Assembly (NCBI GenBank): GCA_963667505.2
Contig: OY763490.2
Coordinates: 992,001 to 1,056,000, forward strand
Source: Aldehydirespirator sp963667505
GTDB taxonomy: Bacteria; Actinomycetota; Acidimicrobiia; Acidimicrobiales; Aldehydirespiratoraceae
Length of the DNA stretch: 64,000 nt
Direction of reading: 5' to 3'
Below are positions 51,716-58,556 of this stretch, in pieces. The notes beneath the pieces were generated by a model that made no database searches, had not been told where the DNA came from, and was given only the letters and a program-made list of their open reading frames with translations. Within the stretch, counting starts at the first letter, position 1. Each line of letters starts with the position of its first letter. The position numbers were made by a program, and so were the translations under genes.

Positions 51716-53037
51716 CTGAATCGATGAACTCCGAAGTACGTCTCGGAGCTACACGCGTCGAGGCGCTTCACTATCGCTCGCTGAGGTATGTGTCGCAAGC
51801 GCTCGGTCCGTTCCATGTTCTCGTAGGACCCAACGCCAGCGGCAAGTCGAACTTCCTTGATGTACTGGCCTTCATTGGTGACGTCCTCAGCACGGACCTT
51901 CCGACAGCCGTTCTCGGTGATGATCGCTGGAACGTCCAACATAGAACAACGGACGCGCGCGACCTGGTCTGGGATCCTTACAAGTCGGGCGGACGGTGGC
52001 GGCGGAGTTCATTCGAACTCGCTGTCGAAATGGCGATCCCCGAATATTTTCTCACACGGAGTACCAATAGAGCTGTGTGTCGCTATGAAATTGAGATAGA
52101 AGCCTTGGGTGAACCGGAGTTCCTCACCGAGACGCTTTGGTTGAAACCGGACATCAGTGGAGCGGAACCGACAGGCCCGCCGCGTGGGACGTTTCCGTGC
52201 CCAAGGCGACCACCCTCTCATATTGCTTTACAGACCGGCTCGCGGATTCCAGACGGCTGGGATATGATCGTGTCGAGAGGACTCCCCCCAGAAAGGGTGA
52301 GCTACAAGGCTGAGACCGGTGACTGGGCCGCACCATTCCAGATATCGGCAACGAAGTCAGCGCTCGCCAATCTGCCCGAGGATCACGCTCTCTTCCCGGT
52401 TGCGCTTTGGTTCCGGCAGTGGATTCTCGCGGCCGAGCGGATCGTTCTCTCGGGCGAGGCCATGCGGCGTCCATGTCCTCCGATCCGGCGTCAAGACTTT
52501 CTGCCGGACGGCTCGAATCTCCCGCATGTGGTTCAGGAGTTGGCCGATTCACATCCAGAGCAACACGCGCGTTGGGTCAGGCATGTTCAAGAGGTGCTTC
52601 CAGACATTGTCAATGTCAGTACGCGCGAGCGGGAAGAGGATCGGCATCGCTATCTCGTCTTGGAGCACCCCAATCAGCAGGAGAGTCCTTCATGGCTGAT
52701 TTCAGACGGCACGCTCAGGCTTCTCGCGCTGACGCTACTTGCATACTTGCCCGAACTGTCGGGCATCTATCTCATTGAGGAGCCTGAGAACGGCCTGCAT
52801 CCTCGTGCTGTAGAGACGGTGTTTCAATCGCTGTCATCCGTCTACGAAGCCCAGATTCTGTTGACAACTCATTCTCCCTTGGTGGCGCGTCTGACTGAAC
52901 CGGATCGGCTTCTCTGCTTAGGCCGCGATGAGACAGCGGGTACCGACATCGTCTCTGGGAGCGAGCACCCCCATCTGCAGGATTGGCAGGGTACGGCCGA
53001 CCTGGGTACTCTCCTAGCCAGCGGTATTCTTGGATAA
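51712..53037 (+). CDS. AAA/OLD-type ATPase (AAA_21), candidate defence protein
   Basis: The 441-residue SMC-like ATPase has Walker A VGPNASGKSN near residue 40, an ABC-like signature LISDGTLRLLALTL near 330, Walker B GIYLIEEPENGLHP near 350 and the His switch LLTTHSPLVARL near 385. This is the layout of OLD/RecF-type ATPases in two-gene defence modules. GTG 51712 overlaps the preceding stop, and TAATG couples it to the next gene. GC content and codon use are visibly lower than in flanking genes (AT-rich third positions), which suggests horizontal acquisition. Function in phage defence is inferred from the pairing only. Confidence 0.8.
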   Translation: MTESMNSEVRLGATRVEALHYRSLRYVSQALGPFHVLVGPNASGKSNFLDVLAFIGDVLSTDLPTAVLGDDRWNVQHRTTDARDLVWDPYKSGGRWRRSSFELAVEMAIPEYFLTRSTNRAVCRYEIEIEALGEPEFLTETLWLKPDISGAEPTGPPRGTFPCPRRPPSHIALQTGSRIPDGWDMIVSRGLPPERVSYKAETGDWAAPFQISATKSALANLPEDHALFPVALWFRQWILAAERIVLSGEAMRRPCPPIRRQDFLPDGSNLPHVVQELADSHPEQHARWVRHVQEVLPDIVNVSTREREEDRHRYLVLEHPNQQESPSWLISDGTLRLLALTLLAYLPELSGIYLIEEPENGLHPRAVETVFQSLSSVYEAQILLTTHSPLVARLTEPDRLLCLGRDETAGTDIVSGSEHPHLQDWQGTADLGTLLASGILG

Positions 53038-53654
53038 TGCTTGACCTAGTATGCCTAGTAGCCGACAGGAATATGGAGGCTGCCGTGTCGAGGCTTCTGT
53101 CTCGGCCAAGAGCACTTGGCATCCGTCGTATTGCGTCCGAGTTGATTGTCCATCCTGAGCGCGATCCAGGCTGCTTTCATGATGGCGTCGAATTCCTCCG
53201 CGGCCTTCGTTCGCGGGTGGAGCACGCTCTCGTATTGCTCGACCTCGACTGGAAGGGTGTCCCAGCGGAGTCTGCATCCGAACTTGAGAACCAGCTTGAG
53301 ACGAAACTCGCCCGGGCGAGCATGGAGGACTGGGCACGAGCCGTAGTGATCGACCCCGAACTGGAAGCCTGGGTCTTCAGCGGGTCCATCCATGTGGCGC
53401 GGGCACTCGGATGGACGGATCGAAGATCCGCTTTGCGCCAGGCCTTGGCGTCACGGAGTCTGTGGCCCGACGATTGCGCCAAACCGCCCGATCCCAAGGC
53501 AGCGATGGAGTGGGCGCTCAGACAGGTGGACGTGCCAAGGTCGTCCTCCATCTACGGCGAGTTGGCATCGACGGTGAGTACGAGGAACTGCACAGACCGT
53601 GCCTTCGTTCGGTTTCGCCGAATACTGCAGGACTGGTTCCCAGCGTCGTCCTGA
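53037..53654 (+). CDS. DUF4276/TOPRIM-like partner of the ATPase
   Basis: The 205-residue protein starts at ATG 53037 (TAATG overlap). It has an N-terminal strand with a conserved-type glutamate (LVCLVADRNMEAAVSRLL), a DxD pair in LVLLDLDWKG near residue 67, and PELEAWVF near 107, features of DUF4276-type TOPRIM-like proteins that accompany AAA_21 ATPases. TOPRIM partners in such pairs act as nucleases; here the E and DxD residues are present, so activity is possible. It shares the lower-GC composition of the ATPase. Two hairpins lie between it and ald. Confidence 0.65.
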   Translation: MLDLVCLVADRNMEAAVSRLLSRPRALGIRRIASELIVHPERDPGCFHDGVEFLRGLRSRVEHALVLLDLDWKGVPAESASELENQLETKLARASMEDWARAVVIDPELEAWVFSGSIHVARALGWTDRRSALRQALASRSLWPDDCAKPPDPKAAMEWALRQVDVPRSSSIYGELASTVSTRNCTDRAFVRFRRILQDWFPASS

Positions 53655-53697
53655 TTGGCTCGTCTCCGGGCCACGACAGGTGGTGGGGCACGGTGCC

Positions 53698-53760
53698 GCC
53701 CGCCAGTTGGGGGGTGTCTGGCGGGCGACAAGGGCGGTCTCGGCGAGAGCGCCGAGACCG
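53698..53760. terminator. Two hairpins between convergent genes
   Basis: Hairpin 1: GCCCGCCAG (53698-53706), 11-base loop, CTGGCGGGC (53718-53726). Hairpin 2: CGGTCTCGGCG (53735-53745), loop AGAG, CGCCGAGACCG (53750-53760). Both stems are perfect. They lie between the end of the DUF4276-like gene and the end of ald, so they can terminate transcription from either side. Confidence 0.75.
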
Positions 53761-53764
53761 AGGA

Positions 53765-54877
53765 TCAGCCGAGGGTGTCGGCCGGGGCGGTGTAGTCCAG
53801 GCTTAGGGCTTCGGCTACTGCGGGTTCGGTTACTTGGCCTTGGCGGATGCTCAGGCCGTCTTGGAGGCCCTTGTCGGCTGCTATGGCCTCGACGACGCCT
53901 TCGGCGAGTTTGAGCACGTAGGGGAGGGTGGCGTTGTTGAGGGCCTGGGTGGAGGTGCGGGGCACCGCGCCGGGCATGTTGGCCACGCAGTAGTGGACCA
54001 CGTCGTGGACGACGTAGGTGGGGTCGGCGTGGGTGGTGGGCCGGGAGGTCTCGGCGCAGCCGCCCTGGTCGATGGCCACGTCCACGATCACCGTGCCCGG
54101 CCGCATCACCTTCACCATCTGCTCGGTGATCAGGCGGGGCGCCCGGGCGCCGCGCAGCAGCACCGCCCCGATCACCAGGTCGGCGGTGAACACCGACTGG
54201 CTCAGACGGCTGGGGCTCGAGTAGAGGGTGCGCAGCGCCGGACCGAAGCGGGCGGCCAGCGACTCCAGCACGGACGCGTCGCGGTCGAGCACGGTCACGT
54301 CCGCGCCCAGGCCGAGGGCCATCTCGATGGCGTTGCTGCCCACCACGCCGCCGCCCACCACCGTGACCGGCGCGGCAGCCACGCCGGGCACGCCGCCCAG
54401 CAGGACCCCTCGTCCGCCCGCGGACGCCTCCAAGCAGCGGGCCCCGGCCTGGACGGCCAGCCGGCCCGCCACCTGTGACATCGGGGCCAGCAGCGGCAGA
54501 CGGCCGAGGCGGTCGGTGACCGACTCGTAGGCGATGGCGGTGGCCCCGCTGGCCAGCAGGTCGCAGGCCTGGTCGGGGTCGGGGGCCAGGTGCAGGTAAG
54601 TGAACAGGGTGTGGTCGCGGCGCAGGCGGGCCCGCTCGACCGCCTGCGGCTCCTTGACCTTCACGATCAGCTCCGCCGCGTCGAAGACCTCCTCGGCGCT
54701 GTCCAACACTCGGGTGCCCGTGGCGCTGTACTGCTCGTCGTCGAAGCCGGCCCCCGCGCCGGCCTTGCGCTCGACGAACACGTCATGTCCCCGGTCGACC
54801 AGCTCGGCCGCGCTCTCGGGGGTGAGACCCACCCGGCGCTCCTCGCTCTTGATCTCCTTCGGCACTCCGATGCGCAT
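53765..54877 (-). CDS. ald: Alanine dehydrogenase
   Basis: Ald reversibly deaminates L-alanine to pyruvate and ammonia with NAD. The 370-residue protein has the N-terminal MRIGVPKEIKSEERRVGLTP, the substrate lysine region VKVKEPQ near residue 74, FTYLHLAPD near 92, the NAD-binding VTVVGGGVVGSNAIEMALGLGA near 168-190, and VDVAIDQGGCAETSRPTTHADP near 265-288. Length is standard. AAGGGAGGGG precedes ATG 54877. It is divergent from an Lrp/AsnC regulator, a classic arrangement for alanine-responsive control. Confidence 0.96.
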   Translation of the reverse strand: MRIGVPKEIKSEERRVGLTPESAAELVDRGHDVFVERKAGAGAGFDDEQYSATGTRVLDSAEEVFDAAELIVKVKEPQAVERARLRRDHTLFTYLHLAPDPDQACDLLASGATAIAYESVTDRLGRLPLLAPMSQVAGRLAVQAGARCLEASAGGRGVLLGGVPGVAAAPVTVVGGGVVGSNAIEMALGLGADVTVLDRDASVLESLAARFGPALRTLYSSPSRLSQSVFTADLVIGAVLLRGARAPRLITEQMVKVMRPGTVIVDVAIDQGGCAETSRPTTHADPTYVVHDVVHYCVANMPGAVPRTSTQALNNATLPYVLKLAEGVVEAIAADKGLQDGLSIRQGQVTEPAVAEALSLDYTAPADTLG

Positions 54878-54922
54878 GACCCCTCCCTTGCATCGCCTAG
54901 TGCAAGATTAGCAGCGTTCCAG

Positions 54923-54998
54923 TGCCAGATTTCTGGCAAGTTCCGTCCGAATACCGCTCTAGACGCATGATGCTTGCGCATACGAGCGTTATGGCGCA
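54923..54998. promoter_or_regulatory. Candidate Lrp-type operators in the ald/lrp divergent region
   Basis: Two dyads lie in the 132-base gap. TGCCAGATTTCTGGCA (54923-54938) is a 16-bp palindrome with perfect 7-bp arms. TGCGCATA (54975-54982) and TATGGCGCA (54990-54998) are near-complementary arms around a 7-base spacer, adjacent to the regulator start. Either could bind the encoded Lrp protein. Confidence 0.5.
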
Positions 54999-55009
54999 GA
55001 ATATTGCTC

Positions 55010-55471
55010 ATGCTCGACATCGACTCCATAGATCGCCTCATCCTGAACGAGCTCCAGACCGACGGGCGGGTCTCGCACGCCGAGCTGGCCGAGCGCGTCG
55101 GGCTGTCCGCGTCGGCGTGCCATCGCCGGGTGCGCCGGCTGGAGGCCGACGGGGTGATCGACGGCTACGTGATGATCCTCGACACCGGCGCCGTCGGCCG
55201 CGACCTCGACGTGTTCGTGGAGGTGTCGCTGGTGAGCCAGAGCAAGGAGTCGCTGCAGCTGTTCGAGGAGGAGGTACGCGACTGCCCGGAGGTCATGTCG
55301 TGCCACCTCGTGGCGGGTGACGCCGACTACCTGCTGCACCTGGCAGTGCAGGACCACCGAGACTTCGAGCGCATCCACAACCAATACCTGTCGCGGCTGC
55401 CGGGCGTGGCCCGGCTCAGATCAAACTTCTCCATCCGCACCGTCTACCGGACCACCCGCCACCTGCTGTAG
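55010..55471 (+). CDS. Lrp/AsnC-family transcriptional regulator
   Basis: The 153-residue regulator starts at ATG 55010 (MLDIDSIDRLILNELQTDGR); a TTG 36 bases upstream is a weaker option. N-terminal helix-turn-helix (about 18-55: VSHAELAERVGLSASACHRR) is followed by the RAM ligand-binding/oligomerisation domain (about 65-150: FVEVSLVSQSKESLQLFEEE, VMSCHLVAGDADYLLHL). It probably binds an amino acid such as alanine and activates the divergent ald gene, as in other actinobacteria; this is inferred from position. Confidence 0.92.
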   Translation: MLDIDSIDRLILNELQTDGRVSHAELAERVGLSASACHRRVRRLEADGVIDGYVMILDTGAVGRDLDVFVEVSLVSQSKESLQLFEEEVRDCPEVMSCHLVAGDADYLLHLAVQDHRDFERIHNQYLSRLPGVARLRSNFSIRTVYRTTRHLL

Positions 55472-55567
55472 GGGGTGGACGATCGAAATTTGGTCTGGTT
55501 GTGGCCCCTATGAGCCCACAACTGCGTCAATTTCAGGGACGGTCGCGGGTAGGGGACGGCCCGGCCG

Positions 55568-56794
55568 TCAGCCCTGCTGAGTGCCGACCTTGAGGTCCTT
55601 GAAGGGCACGCCCCGGTCGACGCTGATGTCGCGGGGCAGGCCCAGCACCCGGTCGCCGATGATGTTGCGCTGGATCTCGGTCGTGCCGCCCGCGATGCCG
55701 GCCTGCAGAGAGGTGAGGGTCTGGCGCTGCCAGCGGGCGTCCGCCTCGTCGTCCCAGGCCACGCCCGAGACCCCCGCCACGGCCATGGACAGCTCGCTGT
55801 GCAGGTCGGCGATCTGGACGGTGGCCAGCTTGCCGATCGACCCGCCCGGCCCGGGCGTGCGCCCCGCCTTGATCTCGGCCCGGGTCCGCATGGCAACCAG
55901 CGACAGGCAGGTCTCCAGGATGCGCAGCCGCATCAGCTTCTGGCGAAGGGCGGCGTCGCCGGTGAGGCCCCGCTTGCGGCACTCGGCGATGAGGCGGTCG
56001 GTGCGGTCGGTGGTGATGCCCCCGGTGGTGCCCGAGCCGATGGCCACCCGCTCGTACATGAGCATGGCGGTGGCCATGCGCCAGCCGTTGTTGAGGTCGC
56101 CGAGCAGGTGGTCGGCGCCGATGCGGACGTCGGTGAAGAACACCTCGTTGAAGTGGGTGCCGCCGTCGATCTGGTGGATCGGTCGGACCTCCACGCCGTC
56201 GGCGTCCATGGGCACGATGAACATCGAGATGCCGGCGTGCTTGGGCACATCGGGGTCGGTGCGGGCGATGATGATGCCGTAGGCGCACAGGTGCGCCAGG
56301 GTCGTCCACACCTTCTGGCCGTTGATGACCCACTCGTCGCCGTCGCGCTCGGCCCGGGTCTGGAGGCTGGCCACGTCGGAGCCGGCGCCGGGCTCGGAGA
56401 ACATCTGGCACCACACGTCTTCTCCGGAGATGATGCGGGCCAGCTGGGCCGACTTCTGCTCATGCGTGCCGTACTCGGCCATCATCGGCAGGCACATCCC
56501 GTGGGAGATGAGCAGGTCGTAGGTCATGTTGGGGTAGCGGCTGTACTCGTCGCGCCAGACCTTCTCGTGGGCCTTGGTCAGGCCCGCGCCCCCGTACTCG
56601 GCCGGGTAGGTCAGCCCGGCCAGGCCTGCCTCGGCCAGCGCGAGCTGGAACTGCTGGGCCGCCTGCAGGCGCAGCTCGCCCCTAGGGTCGGGCCACCCGC
56701 CGAGTTCGATGCCGGTGGCGTGCTCGTCGAGGAAGGCCCGGCAGCGGGCACGGAAGGCCGCGTCCTCGTCGGAGGGCAGCACGTCGTCGGCCAC
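55568..56794 (-). CDS. Acyl-CoA dehydrogenase
   Basis: This FAD enzyme oxidises an acyl-CoA to its 2-enoyl-CoA. The 408-residue protein starts at GTG 56794 (ADDVLPSDEDAAFRARC). It has TYPAEYGGAGL near residue 63, the FAD-binding CQMFSEPGAGSDVASLQTRA near 117-136, WVINGQKVWTTLAH, and the C-terminal GIAGGTTEIQRNIIGDRVLGLP. The segment near the usual catalytic glutamate reads SELSMAVAGVSG. The acyl substrate is unknown. It stands alone on the minus strand; a GGACGGCC hairpin-like stretch precedes its stop. Confidence 0.9.
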   Translation of the reverse strand: MADDVLPSDEDAAFRARCRAFLDEHATGIELGGWPDPRGELRLQAAQQFQLALAEAGLAGLTYPAEYGGAGLTKAHEKVWRDEYSRYPNMTYDLLISHGMCLPMMAEYGTHEQKSAQLARIISGEDVWCQMFSEPGAGSDVASLQTRAERDGDEWVINGQKVWTTLAHLCAYGIIIARTDPDVPKHAGISMFIVPMDADGVEVRPIHQIDGGTHFNEVFFTDVRIGADHLLGDLNNGWRMATAMLMYERVAIGSGTTGGITTDRTDRLIAECRKRGLTGDAALRQKLMRLRILETCLSLVAMRTRAEIKAGRTPGPGGSIGKLATVQIADLHSELSMAVAGVSGVAWDDEADARWQRQTLTSLQAGIAGGTTEIQRNIIGDRVLGLPRDISVDRGVPFKDLKVGTQQG

Positions 56795-56877
56795 GGGGTC
56801 AGCGTAGTGGGATCGAAATGGCCGGCACGCCAGCGGCGGGGGAGCAGGGGTGGCCGGTGCCTTGCCCGCGCTGGCGT

Positions 56878-57204
56878 TCAGGAGCCGAGCAGCTCTATCT
56901 GCACGTCTCGATACCGCCCGACTCCAGAGTTGACGGCCACTTCCGTGCCGCCTTTGCGCAGCAGGATGCTCTGGCCCGGCGCCACGCTCGCCGACTTGGA
57001 GCCCGATCCGTCCTCGCCCGACTCGAGCGGCTCGACGGTGACGTGGTCGCCCTCCACCACCACCACTACGTAGTCGTTCTCGTGGTGGTGGATCGGCGAC
57101 CGCTGGCCCGGCTCGAGCACCATCTCCCACACCCGGATGCGCTCATCCTCGAACAGCACCCGGTCACCGATGGGCCCCAGCCCAACACGCTCAGCGTCGG
57201 TCAT
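56878..57204 (-). CDS. Small cupin-domain protein
   Basis: The 108-residue single-domain cupin has IRVWEMVLEPGQRSPIHHHE (metal-binding His cluster, near 23-42), NDYVVVVVEGDHVTVEP and a C-terminal APGQSILLRKGGTEVAVNSG. The start is ATG 57204. It lies 52 bases beyond the end of the luciferase-like gene, same strand, and upstream of the acyl-CoA dehydrogenase. No enzymatic role can be assigned; small cupins often bind metal and act as isomerases, dioxygenases or sensors. Confidence 0.78.
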   Translation of the reverse strand: MTDAERVGLGPIGDRVLFEDERIRVWEMVLEPGQRSPIHHHENDYVVVVVEGDHVTVEPLESGEDGSGSKSASVAPGQSILLRKGGTEVAVNSGVGRYRDVQIELLGS

Positions 57205-57256
57205 GGCATGGCCCCAGCGCAGTGCGGCTCTGTGGGGCCGTACGGGGCGGGGTCGC

Positions 57257-58303
57257 TCACGCGAAGGCCGGCATCACGTCGTCGTGGATGAGCTGGAGCT
57301 GGCCCATGACGTCGGGCACCTCTATATCGCGTCCGGTGAACGCGTTCAGCAGGAACGAGTCGGTGATGCAGGCGATGAAGTGGTTGACGCCGCTCGGCTC
57401 GATGTCGCTCTTGATCTTGTCCACCACCTCCTCGGGGGTGCCGGCCACCGACAGCTTCTCGGCGATGTCGGCGGTCATGTTGTCGATGGCCCCCTGCACG
57501 TCGCCGTCGGCGAAGGCGTCGAGGATGGGCTGCACGTCGGACTGCGACACGCCGTGGCGCTCCATCTGCTCCACCGCCATCGCCGGGATGTAGAACGCCC
57601 CGATGGTCTGGGCCGCCTGCTTGGCCTTGGCCGAGTCGGGCCCGATGGCGAACACGTTCCACACCGCGATGTCGAGATCCTGCCAGTCGCGCCCGGCCCG
57701 TTCCGCGCCGATCCTCAGGTGCTCCACCATGTAGTCGCACGCTTCCCGGGAGTACTGGGCGAAGGCGTGGGTGCCGTCGGAGAGCTCGCCCGCGGCCTGG
57801 AAGGACTTCGGGCCGCGCAGGGCGCCGATCAGCAGGGGCAGGTGCTCCTGCACCGGCCGGGCGAAGGTGAACAGTCCGGCGTAGTTGAAGAACTCGCCCT
57901 CGAAGGTCAGCGCGCCCTCGTCGAGGAACGTGCGCATCACATGGTGAGCCTCCTTCACCCTCGATAGCGGCTTGATGCCCGTCCAGTCGGTGCAGTACTG
58001 CGCGAGCAGGCTGAAGTTCCCGCTGGAGATGACGCATTCGGCCCGCCCGCCGGTCAGTTCGTCGAGGGTGGCCACCGCTTGGGCGACCAGAGTCGGCTCG
58101 CGCAGCGCGACCGGCGCCAGGCTGGGTCCCATGCGGATCTGGCTGGTCTGCGACGCCGCTGCGGCGAACAGCACGTACAGGTCCTTGTGCCAGGTCTCGT
58201 CCGCTGCGTAGCACCCGTAGAAGCCGAGCTCGTCGGCCAGTCTGATGTGCTCCAGGGACTCCGTCAGCGGGTAGTCGGGCAGGGTCACGAAACTGAACTT
58301 CAT
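57257..58303 (-). CDS. Luciferase-like (F420-dependent type) oxidoreductase
   Basis: The 348-residue enzyme starts at ATG 58303 behind AGGAGGAGAG. TIM-barrel landmarks: MKFSFVTLPDYPLTESLEHI, LADELGFYGCYAADE near 26-40, IRMGPSLAPVALREPTLVAQ near 58-78, TGGRAECVISSG near 88, and PLLIGALRGPKSFQAAGELS near 165-185. It is of the LLM class that in actinobacteria commonly uses F420; the substrate is unknown. It is not similar in detail to the one at 39610, so it is a separate subfamily. Confidence 0.86.
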   Translation of the reverse strand: MKFSFVTLPDYPLTESLEHIRLADELGFYGCYAADETWHKDLYVLFAAAASQTSQIRMGPSLAPVALREPTLVAQAVATLDELTGGRAECVISSGNFSLLAQYCTDWTGIKPLSRVKEAHHVMRTFLDEGALTFEGEFFNYAGLFTFARPVQEHLPLLIGALRGPKSFQAAGELSDGTHAFAQYSREACDYMVEHLRIGAERAGRDWQDLDIAVWNVFAIGPDSAKAKQAAQTIGAFYIPAMAVEQMERHGVSQSDVQPILDAFADGDVQGAIDNMTADIAEKLSVAGTPEEVVDKIKSDIEPSGVNHFIACITDSFLLNAFTGRDIEVPDVMGQLQLIHDDVMPAFA

Positions 58304-58475
58304 CTCTCCTCCTAGGCGAGCCGATCCCGGAGCCTCGAACCTAGACCACAACGGGCCCGTCGTCGATTGGAGGACCGGGCCGAGCCGTGTTCTTGCCGGA
58401 GTCCTCAGCTACAGGGTCGGACTTGCGGCGCGGCGTCTGATCGGCGAGGGCGTGAGCGGCGATGCCAGCAGGCCG

Positions 58476-58556
58476 GCGGTCCCGACTGCCTGCGCCGCTA
58501 CCGGCTGCTTGCGCGGTCCCGACTGCCTGCGCCGCTACCGGCTGCCTGCGCGGCTA
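58476..58556. repeat. 37-bp repeat (2.3 copies) running into the sensor-kinase stop codon
   Basis: GCGGTCCCGACTGCCTGCGC occurs at 58476 and 58513 with a 37-base period; a partial third copy ends at the kinase stop (CTA 58554-58556, TAG on the minus strand). Each unit carries a CTA, so the stop is repeated in different frames. The remaining gap up to 58303 holds no gene. Confidence 0.85.
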
